Of a stretch of DNA of 64,000 nt, positions 11,633 to 23,634 are shown one piece after another. Origin of the DNA: Agelaius tricolor (taxonomy: Eukaryota; Chordata; Aves; Passeriformes; Icteridae). Numbering within the stretch: the first letter of the stretch is position 1; each line of letters opens with the position of its first letter. The stretch is from NCBI GenBank assembly GCA_023055355.1, contig JALJCS010000004.1:23505244-23569243 (forward strand), read 5' to 3'. The notes under the pieces are model-generated. The model had not been told where the DNA came from. It did no database searches and saw only the letters and a program-made list of their open reading frames with translations. Position numbers and translations under genes: made by a program.

Positions 11633-13260
11633 AGTGACAGTACTGCCAAGTTTTTGTTACTTCTGAGACAAAAGTGCCAGCCTCAGGTCATTAGCTTCTT
11701 AATGCAGATGATGCTTGAACATCCACCACAAGCTTCACCACAGCATGGAAGTTCACCCTATAATCTCTCATGCTGGATTTCTATTCCTTCCCCTTATCCT
11801 CACCATTGCCCCAATAGCCCCAGGGTGATGTTCTCAATTTTTCTGGAGATTCAGCTGCCTGCTTTCAGTTTCCTGACCAGAGGGAGCTGAGCAATTCCCT
11901 TCAGGCAACCTATATGGTCTAGCAGTTCACTGTGTGCAATGCCTTATTGATTTCTGCCATAGCCTCCATAGCTGACTCAAGGATCAGAGGCTCTGGCAAT
12001 GGCTAACAAGTTTTAACAATTAGTCCCATTTGTAACTACTTGGTGAAAGGCTTGTCAGTCTCAATGTACCTTGTACTGTAGCTTTTAGTGGATTTCTAGT
12101 CCCATTCATTTTGCCTCAATGACCTCTACAGTTAATGGGGGTTATTGGAAAATTATTTTTTTCCTTCAAAAGCTTTTCTTTCTCCTCCCTGCTTTTTGTT
12201 TTCAGAACATTAAAGCCATTTAGGTTGTGATGTTAAAAAACAGCAGTGGAGGCAATAATATGTTGCTCTCCAGTGAGAAAATATGTGTCCTTGTTGTTGT
12301 GTCTGATACCAAAAAACATCTTTGTCAATCAGGTGCCAGCAAAGTAATTCATTATGCATAGAAAGGTTTGCTGAGAGCAGTATTATTCTTTTAAATGGTC
12401 ATATTAAAATCCTAACCCTCTTCAAGGTTGAGAACTTCCCATTAGTATAATTTCACTGTATTAAAACCTTTCTGTCTTCTCTGTCTAACCTTCTCAGAGC
12501 AGTATTTTGCAGTTTTGTCATATACACAGTAAAATAACTTCCATGTGAGATTTCTACTACTGAATGGGCCCAATTATGCCAACTTTCATAATAATTAGCA
12601 CTATACACTAGAAGCTGGTCCAAATAATTTTCGCTGTACTGTTCCTTTAGGTGGCTCTCAAAGGCCACTCCAAAAGTGGTCTGATGTTCACCATCCTTTT
12701 CTTTACTGCAGGCCTAACAGACCTCAATATTTCCCTGCTCTTCACTGCCTGGAGCAAACTTAGGTCAGAAATATATATATAAAATAAAATCTTAATGAAA
12801 AACACTGCTTACCACTGTTTTGTTCTCAGCCAACACAGCAAAGAGATGGTGACTTTAAAGGTTTAAGGGGAGAACCAAGATGCTCCACAGTAAACTTACC
12901 AGGCTAAAGATACATCTGTATCTTGCTACTGTCTAAGAACTAGCCACCTCATCCCAGAATCACAGCTTACATTCCATAAAAAGAAGCACATCAGCCACCC
13001 TCAGATTTGCTAAGAGGACATCCACATGGCTGAAACCTGTCACAGCTGAGGTCTGACGACTGCAGTGGTTGTCTGGGCATGTATTGCAAGCACTTACTAG
13101 TGGCCTATGATGCTGTCCAGACTGAGTGCTGACCAGCCGAAGATGCCTAAATTCTAGATGCAAAGCTTCCAAGTCCAGAGAAGCAGCATACCAGCTTCTA
13201 GATTCTGATTTACTCCCATTTTAATGTTTGCTCTGTTTTTATCTATCTTTTTTTTTCCAG

Positions 13261-13566
13261 TTGGACCATTTATGCCATTTCTCTATTCTGCCCTTTCAGT
13301 CTCAACAGAAATTTAGTTCCCTATACCTGTCTTTATCACAAAAGTCTGTGAGGCCATGTGCCCTTCAGTTTATCATGCCCAGAGAACTTCTGTCCCTAAA
13401 AGCAATCAGGATGTTTTCAAATGTGTTTCAAAGTGTGGGAAGGGGCCCACACTTGCTGTGCTTATGTGTAGAGACAAATATTCTCTCCTGTCTCAGAGGC
13501 CATCAGAAGCCACGAACAGTAGTTCCTTTGGTGTTTGCAGGAAGTCCTTTTGGTTTTACACTCTGA
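13261..13566 (+). other. Candidate exon start: strong acceptor followed by 102 open codons
   Basis: A very strong 3' splice-site pattern precedes it: a pyrimidine-rich run with eleven consecutive T, then CCAG ending at 13260. The frame from 13261 stays open for 101 codons to TGA (13564-13566). The encoded residues match no domain I recognise, and no clear donor was found inside. If transcribed it may be a lncRNA exon rather than coding. Chance is a serious alternative in 64 kb of vertebrate DNA. Confidence 0.2.
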
Positions 13567-13915
13567 TGTACATTCCCTGGAGGCATGGATCTATGTACTA
13601 GGTGCTGTCATTGTGCAAGCCACTGATAAATCAACAAGAGATGTGCATTCTACTGCATCTTCTCATCCAGTCAAATATTCATCAAGTGCCATTTTTTAGC
13701 TCAGAACTATTCACAGTGTTTATCCTTGGCACCAGCATGAAAAGTAGGTTGAGCAACACTTGAGCAAGCCTCATCAGCCGAGCAATGCATAGAGATCATC
13801 CCTTGCTGGTGGGTACAAGGGTTCTACCAGGGGTGCCTGATAGCAACCATGAATGAACTATAAGCAGACTCCCAATCTCTCTCGTTTGAAGTAAAATGTG
13901 TGTCCTTCTTTCCAG

Positions 13916-14147
13916 TCTCATTAGAACCTGCATAAAGACAAGGAAGACCTACAGAGAAAGGGCACAACGCTTCTTTACCTTCTCACATGGAGAAGGCATT
14001 GTCCTCAACACGCTATTCTGGAAGTCCAAAAAGACATTCTCACTGTGTACTTGGTCTGCAGCTCTCCTCTGTGCCCTCACCACATTCAGGCACTGCCACA
14101 ACTCTCTCCTGATCTTTGTTCTTTTTTCAAATACCTGTTCTGCAGAG
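13916..14147 (+). other. Candidate 232-nt exon bounded by consensus splice sites
   Basis: The acceptor 'gtccttctttccag' ends at 13915, and the donor 'tgcagag|gtaagt' begins its GTAAGT at 14148. One frame (that of the ATG at 13896) is open across the whole interval. The predicted residues are Cys/Phe/Leu-rich and resemble no family I know. It lies 350 bases downstream of the previous candidate on the same strand. Pseudo-exons like this are common in long introns, so this is a suggestion only. Confidence 0.22.
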
Positions 14148-14948
14148 GTAAGTGCAACTATATCTTGTTGCCTTTTCCAAAACCAAGCATGTGTAGTGGG
14201 TCAAAAGATAACCTAAGTCCAAGGTCAGAGACTGACAGTATTCCCCAGTTTGCTTCTCCATCCCTGGTGGGCCTTCTGTCCTGCCATTCTTCCTTGACTC
14301 TCTGCGATGCAGGAGGGGCCAGTTAGCCTTTCATTGTCACCTCCTCCAAGGACAGGGTAAGCAATGCTATCAGCAGGGCACTGCAAGACAGTGGGGGAAA
14401 TAGAATACCTAAAGTAGCATTATAAACAGTATTGGCTTAAAAAGGAATAAACAGCATTTAAAATACCACTGTTGATGCCACACGCTGAGGTAACTGACAC
14501 CTCTGTGATAGTTACATTGAGAGACTGAGTATTAAAATACTCATCCTTTTCAGCCAAAAATTGTCAATAAAAACAAGTTGATGCTGCCTTCTTCCCTTTC
14601 CATGCCTAGTGGCTAACATCCCACCAGCTGAAAATGTGGCCATACATATCACAGGCAGAATACATAATGGTCTTCTTCTCAAGGACTAAGGAGCACCTCA
14701 GACCTTGGGACAGCACTTCCCTTCTCTCCAGCTAACACAGCTGGAGTTGCTGTGCCCATCCCAGCTCCCTCACTGCCTCTGCCCTGGCACAGCACTGTTC
14801 ACTGGCAGCTGCCTGCAGCTCAGCCATTGTCCTCAGACAGTGAGGTGCCTCTGCAAGGCCATGCCTGCTCTAGGATGCCCTCCCCTACACACACACCCTG
14901 TCTCTGGCACATGGTGTGATTTTTGGTGTTTTCATGTGCAGAGACAGA

Positions 14949-15004
14949 AGTTGGATTTGATGATCCTTGTGGGTCCTTTCCAGCTCAGGATATTCTATGA
15001 TTCT
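14949..15004 (+). mobile_element. CR1 LINE 3' tail stub
   Basis: 'ttggatttgatgatccttgt' and the following 'tattctatgattct' are the sense-strand CR1 3' end with its short terminal repeat. Only about 55 bases are recognisable, so this is either an extremely 5'-truncated insertion or a CR1-tailed SINE whose body (14700-14948) I could not identify. Confidence 0.8.
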
Positions 15005-16639
15005 CTACAGCAGCAGGCCTGGGGAGTTGGACGTAGCTGACTGACTGACTGCTAGGCAGAACAGTCTGTGCCCCAGCTGCACCACAGAGCTATTTTGTCT
15101 CAACACATGGCATTTAGGAAAATCTGGACAGTGAAATAACGATGCACTGAAACAGGCCATATTGTACAGCTATGATAGCAATGTGCAGTCAGGCCAGGAG
15201 CAAGGGTGAATTAGACTAAGGGATGGAGGGAACCTTCCCATGCCCATCCACGACACTGTGGCTATGGTGCCAGGATGATAGCAGCAAGAATATTTCAGAG
15301 GCTCCATGGGCAAGATTTTACCTCATGAAAGTGAAAAGAAAACAGTATAAAAGCAGTAAAACAAATTAAGGTGTAAGAGAGAGAAAGAGTAGTCAGTCAT
15401 GGTCCTAACAAAACTTGGGTGTATGTGAAATATTACAGAATTAAAAGGAAGCAGCTAAGCTTTATCTCTTCCCTGATCTGATCAGCAAGACCTCAGTGCC
15501 AATCTCTGTGCTCCCTTTGCTGTAGAGATATTGCTGGCATATAGCATCAGAGAAAGGGCCTACCACAGAATTTTTCATTAGATATTTGAATTAAGCAAAA
15601 GACATGTATAACTGAATAGAGCGGTCCTTGCTGTCAGGGTTCTATAATTTATCTTTAGCTTGTAAATAAATACTTTTGGCTGGCTTAAATTTTCGTGCTG
15701 TGCACCTTAGTCAGCCTCAGGTCAGAAGAAAGAAACACATTTTGAATGCAGAGTCACTTAAAACATGTTTTAGATGTGACTTTCTCATTCCACCACCAAG
15801 GTGAGGTAAGATGAAGTGTTCATTTGCACAAGGTTTTCCCAGAGAATATTTTCTGGCTGTGGTGTTTGCCTTATCTTGAAGTTACAGCACTTTACTTACT
15901 TAGGCAGCAGCCATAAAGAGGCATATGTGTAGACAGCATGTCTTATCTAATCTCCCAGAAAAAAAAAAATTAAAAATCCAGACCAAATATGACAGAAGTG
16001 TAAAAGATCACAGTCCTACCAAGAAATACATCAAAGAAAGAAAGACTTAAACACATATTTTTCTTCTAAAACAGGAATACAGAAAATGAGATCTCCACTG
16101 TCAGTGATTTTCTTTTCAACTGATTCTTTCTGGGGCTGGGATCTATAGGATGCCATATTATGACTGCTTAATTGTAGCATGGAGTACAGGAAATTGCTGC
16201 TATTTTTTAAAACTGGTGCAATTCTTTGACAGCTTAATACTCTTACAAGCTTTACTTCCACCTAGTTGGATGTGTATTTGTGATAGTAGGAGGATACAAA
16301 GCCACACTGCCTGGTGGAGACATGAGCAGGAAGAGTGAACAGCAGAATAACACCCTTGAAAATGGCACTTAAAAACAATTGCCATAAACATGCTCCTGGA
16401 TTTCTTATGGATCATCAGCAGTTTCACAAGGACTGCTGGCAGGATTTTTACACAGTCTTTTAAATGAAGGAGATTGTTCTCAAAATTCTGGCAGTCCTAT
16501 ACCCTTTAATTTATTTAAAACACATGATGAGTATTCAATATAGGCTATCCTACAAGATTCTTTTTATCCTGAGAACACAGAAAAAGAAATAAACCTGTTT
16601 CTGAGTTTAGCTTTAAAAATCTGTTAAAAAATTTTAAAA

Positions 16640-17460
16640 GCCAGAAATCATCCTGGATTACATAGTGACATCTTGTGGAGCAAGGAAAGCACAGCTGTGT
16701 GGGAGTTCAGAATCGTGATTATTATCATAGCTCCAAAATGCATAATAGCACTTTGAGTCTGGCTTTTGATTTTCTCAACAGAGGACTGTTGCCAGATTAT
16801 CATCACACCCTGTTCATTATGCCACCTAAAATGCTTTTTCTGAACAGGGTATTTACTCATAATTAATCATCTCTCATTAATGTAAATTTATCCATGCAGG
16901 CGTATTTAATCAGAGTTCTTTCATTTTTCATAATATTTTAATAACAGAGTACCAAAAGAGACTTTCAAGATATAAAGTTATATGAATAGTCTTTATAATC
17001 TGTGTTGATTCAAGCAGTTGCATTCTTGACTTTCAAGGAAGTTGAAAAATTATATAATTTGAACCTATGCAATCTCATTATGATTAACCTGAAAACTAAA
17101 TATACTTATGGAATTTTTCACACTCTGCAGAAGTCATTCATAAAAGTGATGTGTTTTCCAATAAAAGTATTTATAAATGTAGCACTTAATTCATTTTGGA
17201 AACCTCAGCACAACAGTATATCATCAGAAAAATCAGAAGTGGAAGGCTTTCAGTGAATGTTCAGAGTGTTTATGCAAGTAGATGCATTTAAATATGTGGC
17301 AGGTTTGGGTATTATTAAATTTATCTCATTTAATATTTTTAATCCTTGCTCTAGAAGCACTATAAAGGTCTGACGTTTTTAATGAGTATTGATGGCAGCT
17401 GTCTCTAAAAGGACTGACTTGTTGTGAATAATAAGCCTGAACTCATTGTAGGCAATTACT
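16640..17460. other. Conserved-noncoding-like block (candidate)
   Basis: Non-repetitive AT-rich sequence with many homeodomain-type TAAT/ATTA cores (for example 'aattaatcatctctcattaa' near 16861) and segments such as 'tgatggcagctgtctctaaa' that have the balanced, low-repeat texture of vertebrate conserved elements. This is an impression from sequence texture only; no alignment was possible. Confidence 0.25.
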
Positions 17461-18086
17461 GTACCACATTTCTGACAACATCATTTACACCTTATCTTCT
17501 CCCTAAAATGTCAAAAACCAGCAATATGCTCTCTCATTCTGTGACAAATTTCCTATTCAAAGGTAAGTCAGGCATGTTATGAGCAACAGAAACACTTCAG
17601 AATCTTCATTAATTTGGGGCTCTATGAATAAAGCAAACAGGGATCAAATCTGTTAGCACAAACTCCAGGTAAGTTTGGGGTAAAGTTGTCTCTTTTATTT
17701 GATCAGGACCATCCCAAAGTCTGTTACCCCTGCTCAGATTTAACATGCATTCAGTTAACTTTCAAGAGTTCTCCTTTGCTCTCATCCAATGTGTTTCTCT
17801 TTGTGATGTTAGAGAAGTTAATAAATAGACTGCAAACAGAAAACATTTATAAACTATGAATTCTAACAATATCACCACCTGAAGTGGACCACTAGGTGTT
17901 TTGTGCTATATATAGATTGTGATCAGTTTCTATACTCTCATTAGAAATATTCATTACTAAAGCGACCAATTGTTGAAAAAATTGAATGTTTCTCCAGGAT
18001 TAGTGGCCCCCTGGGAGCAGATTAAAGCTTGCTATAAATCCAGGCCATTAAGACCATTTTGCCCAGTACAAAATTACTTATTCAAG

Positions 18087-18135
18087 ATGTTTGATTTTTC
18101 CAATTGAGGAAATGTTTGATCCTTCCAATTAAGGA
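18087..18135 (+). repeat. Tandem duplication of a ~24-bp unit
   Basis: Two adjacent copies: 'atgtttgatttttccaattg' plus agga (18087-18110) and 'aatgtttgatccttccaatt' plus aagga (18111-18135). They differ at a few positions, so the duplication is not recent. Confidence 0.75.
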
Positions 18136-20409
18136 TCTCCCCATGTTTTACAAACAGCAGTGATTTCATAACTCTGCATCCTCAGTGGGTAGAGAAGAAT
18201 GGTTATCTGACTTTCTGATATAATGTAACAGACACACAGAAAAATTAAACAAACTATCAAAAATTCTATAGGACATCTGCCAAAGCCTTTTTTTTCCTCA
18301 TGTGTGTGTTTGTATCAGGGCAAACAGGGATAATTTTTCTTCCAAGCAAGAGCTTCAGCAGTTACAGAGGACACGTTCTGAGCCATTTGTACCACTTTGA
18401 TCCTCTTTCAGTCTCACATTTGGCTTATGGTTGTTTCTGGCTGCTTCCCACACACCACTTTCTCTGAGTAAAACAAACACCACAGCCATCACTGAAAGAG
18501 AGAGCTAGCTGATGAATTACCTACTAACAAATATGAATTTTAACAGATTTTAATTTTGGTAAATGATTGGTTAAAAATATATTTTGTTTTCTCCTCCAAC
18601 CACTTTTATATTATTTTCCTCCATATAAACAGAGGTGAGAGAGAATGAGACTTGAGTTATGTAAGTCAAACACATACCCAAAATGAAGAACATTCAGTAA
18701 TGAACAGCTGAGCCCCCTCAGTGGAAAAGAGATTTCAGAAGGAGAGTCAGAACTTGTTAATTACAGCCATATTTTCTCCTTTTCAGGAAAGGGAGACAAG
18801 GGGTGGGGGAACAAACAGCAATTCTTCCTGTCTCACAACATTTAAAGGAATGGGAGATAAAAAGTGTAAATACATAAAGCAGTTGCAAAACTAGTCTCTT
18901 TTGAATGCTACTGTAGCTAGATGAGGGTGATTGTAACACTGGAGTTTAGCAATTCTTTTGGCACCATGTCCTGTGGGGCAGAGAAATGATGAGGAACAAA
19001 GTGAAGGCTATTCCTTCAAATAAGATGTAGCAAAGTGAAATGGAATGAAACAAGTGTTTGCTGTAAACTCAGGGGATTAAAGGTGTTTGAACTATTTAGA
19101 AATCAAGCACTGGTTCTACATCCTTTCATTGGCTGTCTGCTGGACTGGAGAAATTCATGGGTGCTGCTACAAGTAATTGGTTGTGTGAGGAAAAACATTC
19201 CCTGTCAACATTTTTTGCAGTCCTCTATCAGCCCAGAAATGGAGAGGTGTAGGAGCAAGACTTACATCTCACAAGATGGTTTCCTCTCATCTCTCCTCTG
19301 CATTAACTGCAGTAAAAAAAGCTTCAATGGCCTTAGGCACACTTTCTCAAGGCTCATGTACATTTATAACATGAGCAGTAGCCTCTCCTTACCTGCAAGG
19401 TGGATTATAGCACTTTAGACATGGATCTTCGTCAACCAGCAGAAACGCAGAAAACATAGATCTCCAAAGAGGGATCAAGGGAAGATGAGTAGAGGACAGG
19501 CTCAGAGCACTTCTGAACTTCTAACACAACCCAAAAACGTATGACAGGTAATTAACTACTAACTCCAATCCAAATTCCTGAATCTGCTTTTTGCTACCTG
19601 TCCCAGCCGCCACCCCCAGCGAAAAAAAAAAGAAGTCTGGATGCATAAACAAGGCAGACACTGCAATCAGCCCCAAGTCTGGTAGATCATCAGAATTTGT
19701 TTAGGCACAGATGAATGACTCAGGCAATGCTCACATTAAATTTCCCCTTTGCCACAGGCTGTCTATAGAGTGGTAAGCTATTTTTACTCTGCTACTATTC
19801 CATATTGCCAACACAATTGTTCAAAATCAAGTGTCCTAAAAATATAAAAATTTATATAAAAATAATTATTTCTCTGTGTCTAACTGTGAAATGTATTTTC
19901 TTTCTAGGCTGCTAGCTTCACAGTAGAACCTTCACTTATTTCATATCTTTAGGCCTTTTTATTCAGTTATGGGACTTGTGGTACAGATCTGTGAACTAAC
20001 AACTCCAATGCCTTTTAACAGATTTTTAATTTTTATTATAGATTCTTATAAACATTGTATTCAGAATCTACCCCCTGAAGTTGCTCCTACTAGCACCTAT
20101 AACCTTACACTTCATAAGGTTTTAAGTTTTTTATCTTAAAGTAATTCCATGCTACACCACTTTTGTAATGTCATTTTGGAGTCTTGTTATGACTGTCAGG
20201 GGAAGAAAGACCAACACTGACAACCAGACCAGAATATAAGTGTTTATGCCATTAAGATACTAACTCAAAAGAGCAACCAGTGCCAGCTGTTTTAAGGCAA
20301 TCTCTACAGCAGAGAAATAGTCATCAGAAATTAGGCATTTGACCTGATCACCTTCCTAAAGCCTTTCAAGGATGACTGCCAAAAAACAGAAGAAAATAAA
20401 CTGTCCTAA

Positions 20410-20694
20410 AAGGCTACAATTTTTTCTGTTCTTGTATTCACTTTCATTTTCTGTATTCCTCATCATATCACTTCTACTAATCACCATAATTTTTACTTCA
20501 CAACTGTCTAGAATTCTTTTCACTTTTCTCTTCACTACTCTTTCTTTTACCTGCCCTTTTCTTTCTTTAAAAAAAATTCCTCTCATGTATCCCTTATCAC
20601 ATTCATGGCAATATTCTCTCTCCTAGGACCTACTTTGCTTTTTGACCCCATTTCATTCTTCCCAATGACCCTGCCTTTTCTTCCCTTGCCTCAG
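20410..20694 (+). other. Long pyrimidine-rich stretch ending in a strong acceptor-like CAG
   Basis: About 285 bases strongly biased to C and T, ending 'ttcttcccttgcctcag' at 20694. The end fits a vertebrate 3' splice site very well. No open exon with a good donor follows directly, so it may simply be a degenerate polypyrimidine repeat. The complementary strand is the source of a Lys/Arg-rich shadow frame. Confidence 0.4.
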
Positions 20695-23619
20695 GTTATT
20701 GACAAGGGAATCACTAGGCTTGGGACAAGAAATGGGGTGAAGGAAGCGACGTGACCACTCAATGGATGCATCTAAGCCATTCTAGCTGTTTGTTCCTCAC
20801 ACAGGCCAGCTGCCTCCTCACTTTCCTATGCAAATGTGTGGCCCTTTTCATGCTTCTCCCTCACATAACTACTATCTTTCCAGATGGAATTTTATCCTTA
20901 AACGCTGTTACAGGGCAGGGACCAGCCACCTTTTGATTTCATAGGCATAGCAGAAGCCTGTAAATGAAGCTTTTTGCTAAGACACAAGTCTCTCCTACAG
21001 AAGTTGCACTCAGTCCCATGAAGATGACAGATGTTTATTAAGGATTTCCTTCCCTTACTGCACATAGCTAGGCTTCCCTGGATAGAAGAAAAGAGAAACC
21101 TTTAATATGTGAAATAAAAATTGCAAAGAACTGAGTCCATTTGAAATGGACTTGAAGTTTTCTTTGGAGAAAGTGTATCAAGAAGAGCCTGCCACTGCTA
21201 CATTGCCTTTTACTTTTTAATACAGGTAGTTGCTATTATGCAAAAGAAATGACACTCAAATGGTTATTTTGGAGATGGAGCAAAATCAGAGAAAGACAGT
21301 CCTCCTAAATGGAGATGATGTCGTCATGGAAAAATAACTACGCAAGAACATATTCTCACTCTAAATATTTGCAACTCTGGGAAACTTCCACTGAATATAC
21401 AAAAAAATCAACATTGTTAAGACATTCAATAGCTCTGCCTTCCTTCTTATTGCACTGAGATCAAAAGGCAGACTGTGTTCTACCGCATTGGAGGTAGAAT
21501 TTCTCATACCTTTCTAGTTAGTTAATTAACCAGAGTGCACTGAATTCATTTTCACTGTGATCTTAATTTGAAAATATGCCAATGCTCTGCTTTAGTGAGT
21601 ATTTCCTCATTTTACAAATATCATTCAGCACACAGGGACAATTCTCATTTCCAGTGAAACTAAATCTCACAATAATCTTTATCTGGATTCAGAACCGAAC
21701 TCCTGGCATGATGTGATCTGCTTAACTAAGAGAGGAAAGATTTGTAAACAAACTCCTAGGGTCATACTTGAGGTGGGCAGAACACATCTGAACAGTTTTT
21801 CTTTAGGAAAAAGTTGTAGCTAGCCTTGGCCTAATAGCAACAAAGAAGAAAAATTGCAGCAGCTCTTCCCTGTACCCCAATGCACGTGAGGATACCTTTG
21901 TTGGCTGTAATTCAGCTGCATGTGGCTATGGCAAAGTTTGCAATAGGGAATCTAGTTTACCCCCTTTCCTGAGTAGATAGCTAAGCCACAGTCTAGCAAT
22001 ATCTACCAGGAACACTGGAAGCTCCAGGGACTCCTCCTGCCAAGGTTGGCAGCTGAGATTATATTTACAGAGTATTTTTTGTACCAGCAGAGGTCCACTA
22101 GCTAAAACACTGATGCACACAGATTCAGGTTGACCAAGGATAACTGAAGCCTCCAAGCAACTTTCCTTGCTACTTAAACCAAACAAAATTATGGCACAGG
22201 ACATATCAGAAGTCAATCACTGCTTTAGATACCTGGACCCCAACAGACATAGCAGACCTCACTCTTTAACTGGCTTATAAATGTGCCCTTGAAACCTCGG
22301 CAAAGTAAGAACAGATGTGTTCAGCAGTTATTTCACAGACAAGACTGTGGTAAAAGAAATGGAGGAAAAGACAGACATAATGGAAATGCTTGTGCTTCAC
22401 CATAACACTTTATGAGTTCTGGGTCCACTTTCCAAAACAAAATATTAGAAATTGGTGCAACATGTGCAGGTCTGAGCTCCTGACAATGAGAGGAATCCTT
22501 GCTCCCATTGACTCCTGGCCCATCCTGACAAAAAAAATTCAGAACTGGGAAGAAATATATGGTCAGAAAACTGGCAAAAGAATAGTCTTTTTATTTCAAC
22601 TGATGACCTGTAGGCATGTAAGTCTTGGTATCATTCATTTATAAGCCAGTAGCTAAGAGAGAGATCACATTTATAATTTAGATGTTAAAGTGTATGGGTG
22701 TTTTTCACCCTCCTAAAGTAGTGTTTTCAATGCCTTAAATATTTCAAGTTGTCTCTTCAAAATTACATCAGACATCTGGGGTAGCTGACTGTTCTTGCTA
22801 ATTAATTCTTATGTTTAGTGCTCTGCTGTTGTCACCATTTGTTCATGGACTTTTCATTATCATAATATTTGTTTATCTGACTAAAAGCAAACAATAACAT
22901 TTTGAAGTACAGTGCACTAAATGCAGCTTCCAGTGCAGGCAGAAAAGCATACATGAAAGTCTCTTTAGGAAAACATGTGCCTGCCAAACCACATGCAGCG
23001 TTACTTCTAAATGAGTAAATTTAGGTAATTAACACAAAGCTAAGCCAAAGAAATACAACAGGAATGAGCTGCCAGGCACCAATTACCTGTATAGCTAAAA
23101 AATGGGGACTAGAATTCATAAAGGATTCTATATCGAAGTCATGGGGTATGTTCAGCACTTTGGTTTTTTTTCAATAAAAAGCCTCTCAGCTCTCTCTTAT
23201 GACTAGTTTTTCTTTCTGATAAAGCAAGACAGGTGACAAATGCAGAAACAGATAAGTGGTTTCAGTGGAGCTAAACACCTGCAAACTCACAAACCATACT
23301 TTGAAGCCAAAAGAGACTCTTGCAATAGGGCTTAATAGTTAGAAAGTATTGTACATTATTAAGGATTATAGTAGAATGGAAGTTTAAAGAACATTCCTCA
23401 CCATTCATGGAAATCTGAGACCCAGGAGAGCCTTCCTGCAATGTGCAGATATAAAATCTATCAGTAGGGTAATAAAAAGCGTAGTCTTTGTGCTATCTGC
23501 TGTGGTGGCATGTGCTGCAGACCATGCCTGCAAAGCTGCATGGGAAGGACTGCAGATGTCACTTCTGATACACGGTAGCCCACACTCAGCCATCACAGGT
23601 CAGGCTCATCAGGTATCAT

Positions 23620-23634
23620 AAAAAAAAAAAAAAA
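23620..23634 (+). repeat. 15-A homopolymer
   Basis: Fifteen consecutive A. I looked for a processed pseudogene or SINE body upstream (23400-23619) and recognised none. Confidence 0.85.

Larger units (their letters stand above)
10777..14948. other. Noncoding DNA with hairpin, minisatellite and candidate exons
   Basis: Apart from the separately listed hairpin (11519-11546), 18-bp repeat (11579-11632) and two candidate exons (13261-13566, 13916-14147), nothing specific is recognised. The stretch at 14700-14945 is more GC-rich than its surroundings and leads into a CR1 tail. Confidence 0.4.

Noticed and set aside
12953..13180. 'cagaatcacagcttac' resembling a CR1 3' end
   Set aside because: The following bases do not continue the CR1 pattern.
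19035..19418. 127-codon plus-strand frame
   Set aside because: No domain or coding character. An ORF of this length is near chance expectation for 64 kb in six frames, and possible splice sites inside (acceptor at 19220, weak donor at 19400) do not make it convincing.
23400..23634. Possible processed pseudogene or SINE ending in 15 A
   Set aside because: The upstream sequence matches no gene or SINE I recognise, and there is no visible target duplication.
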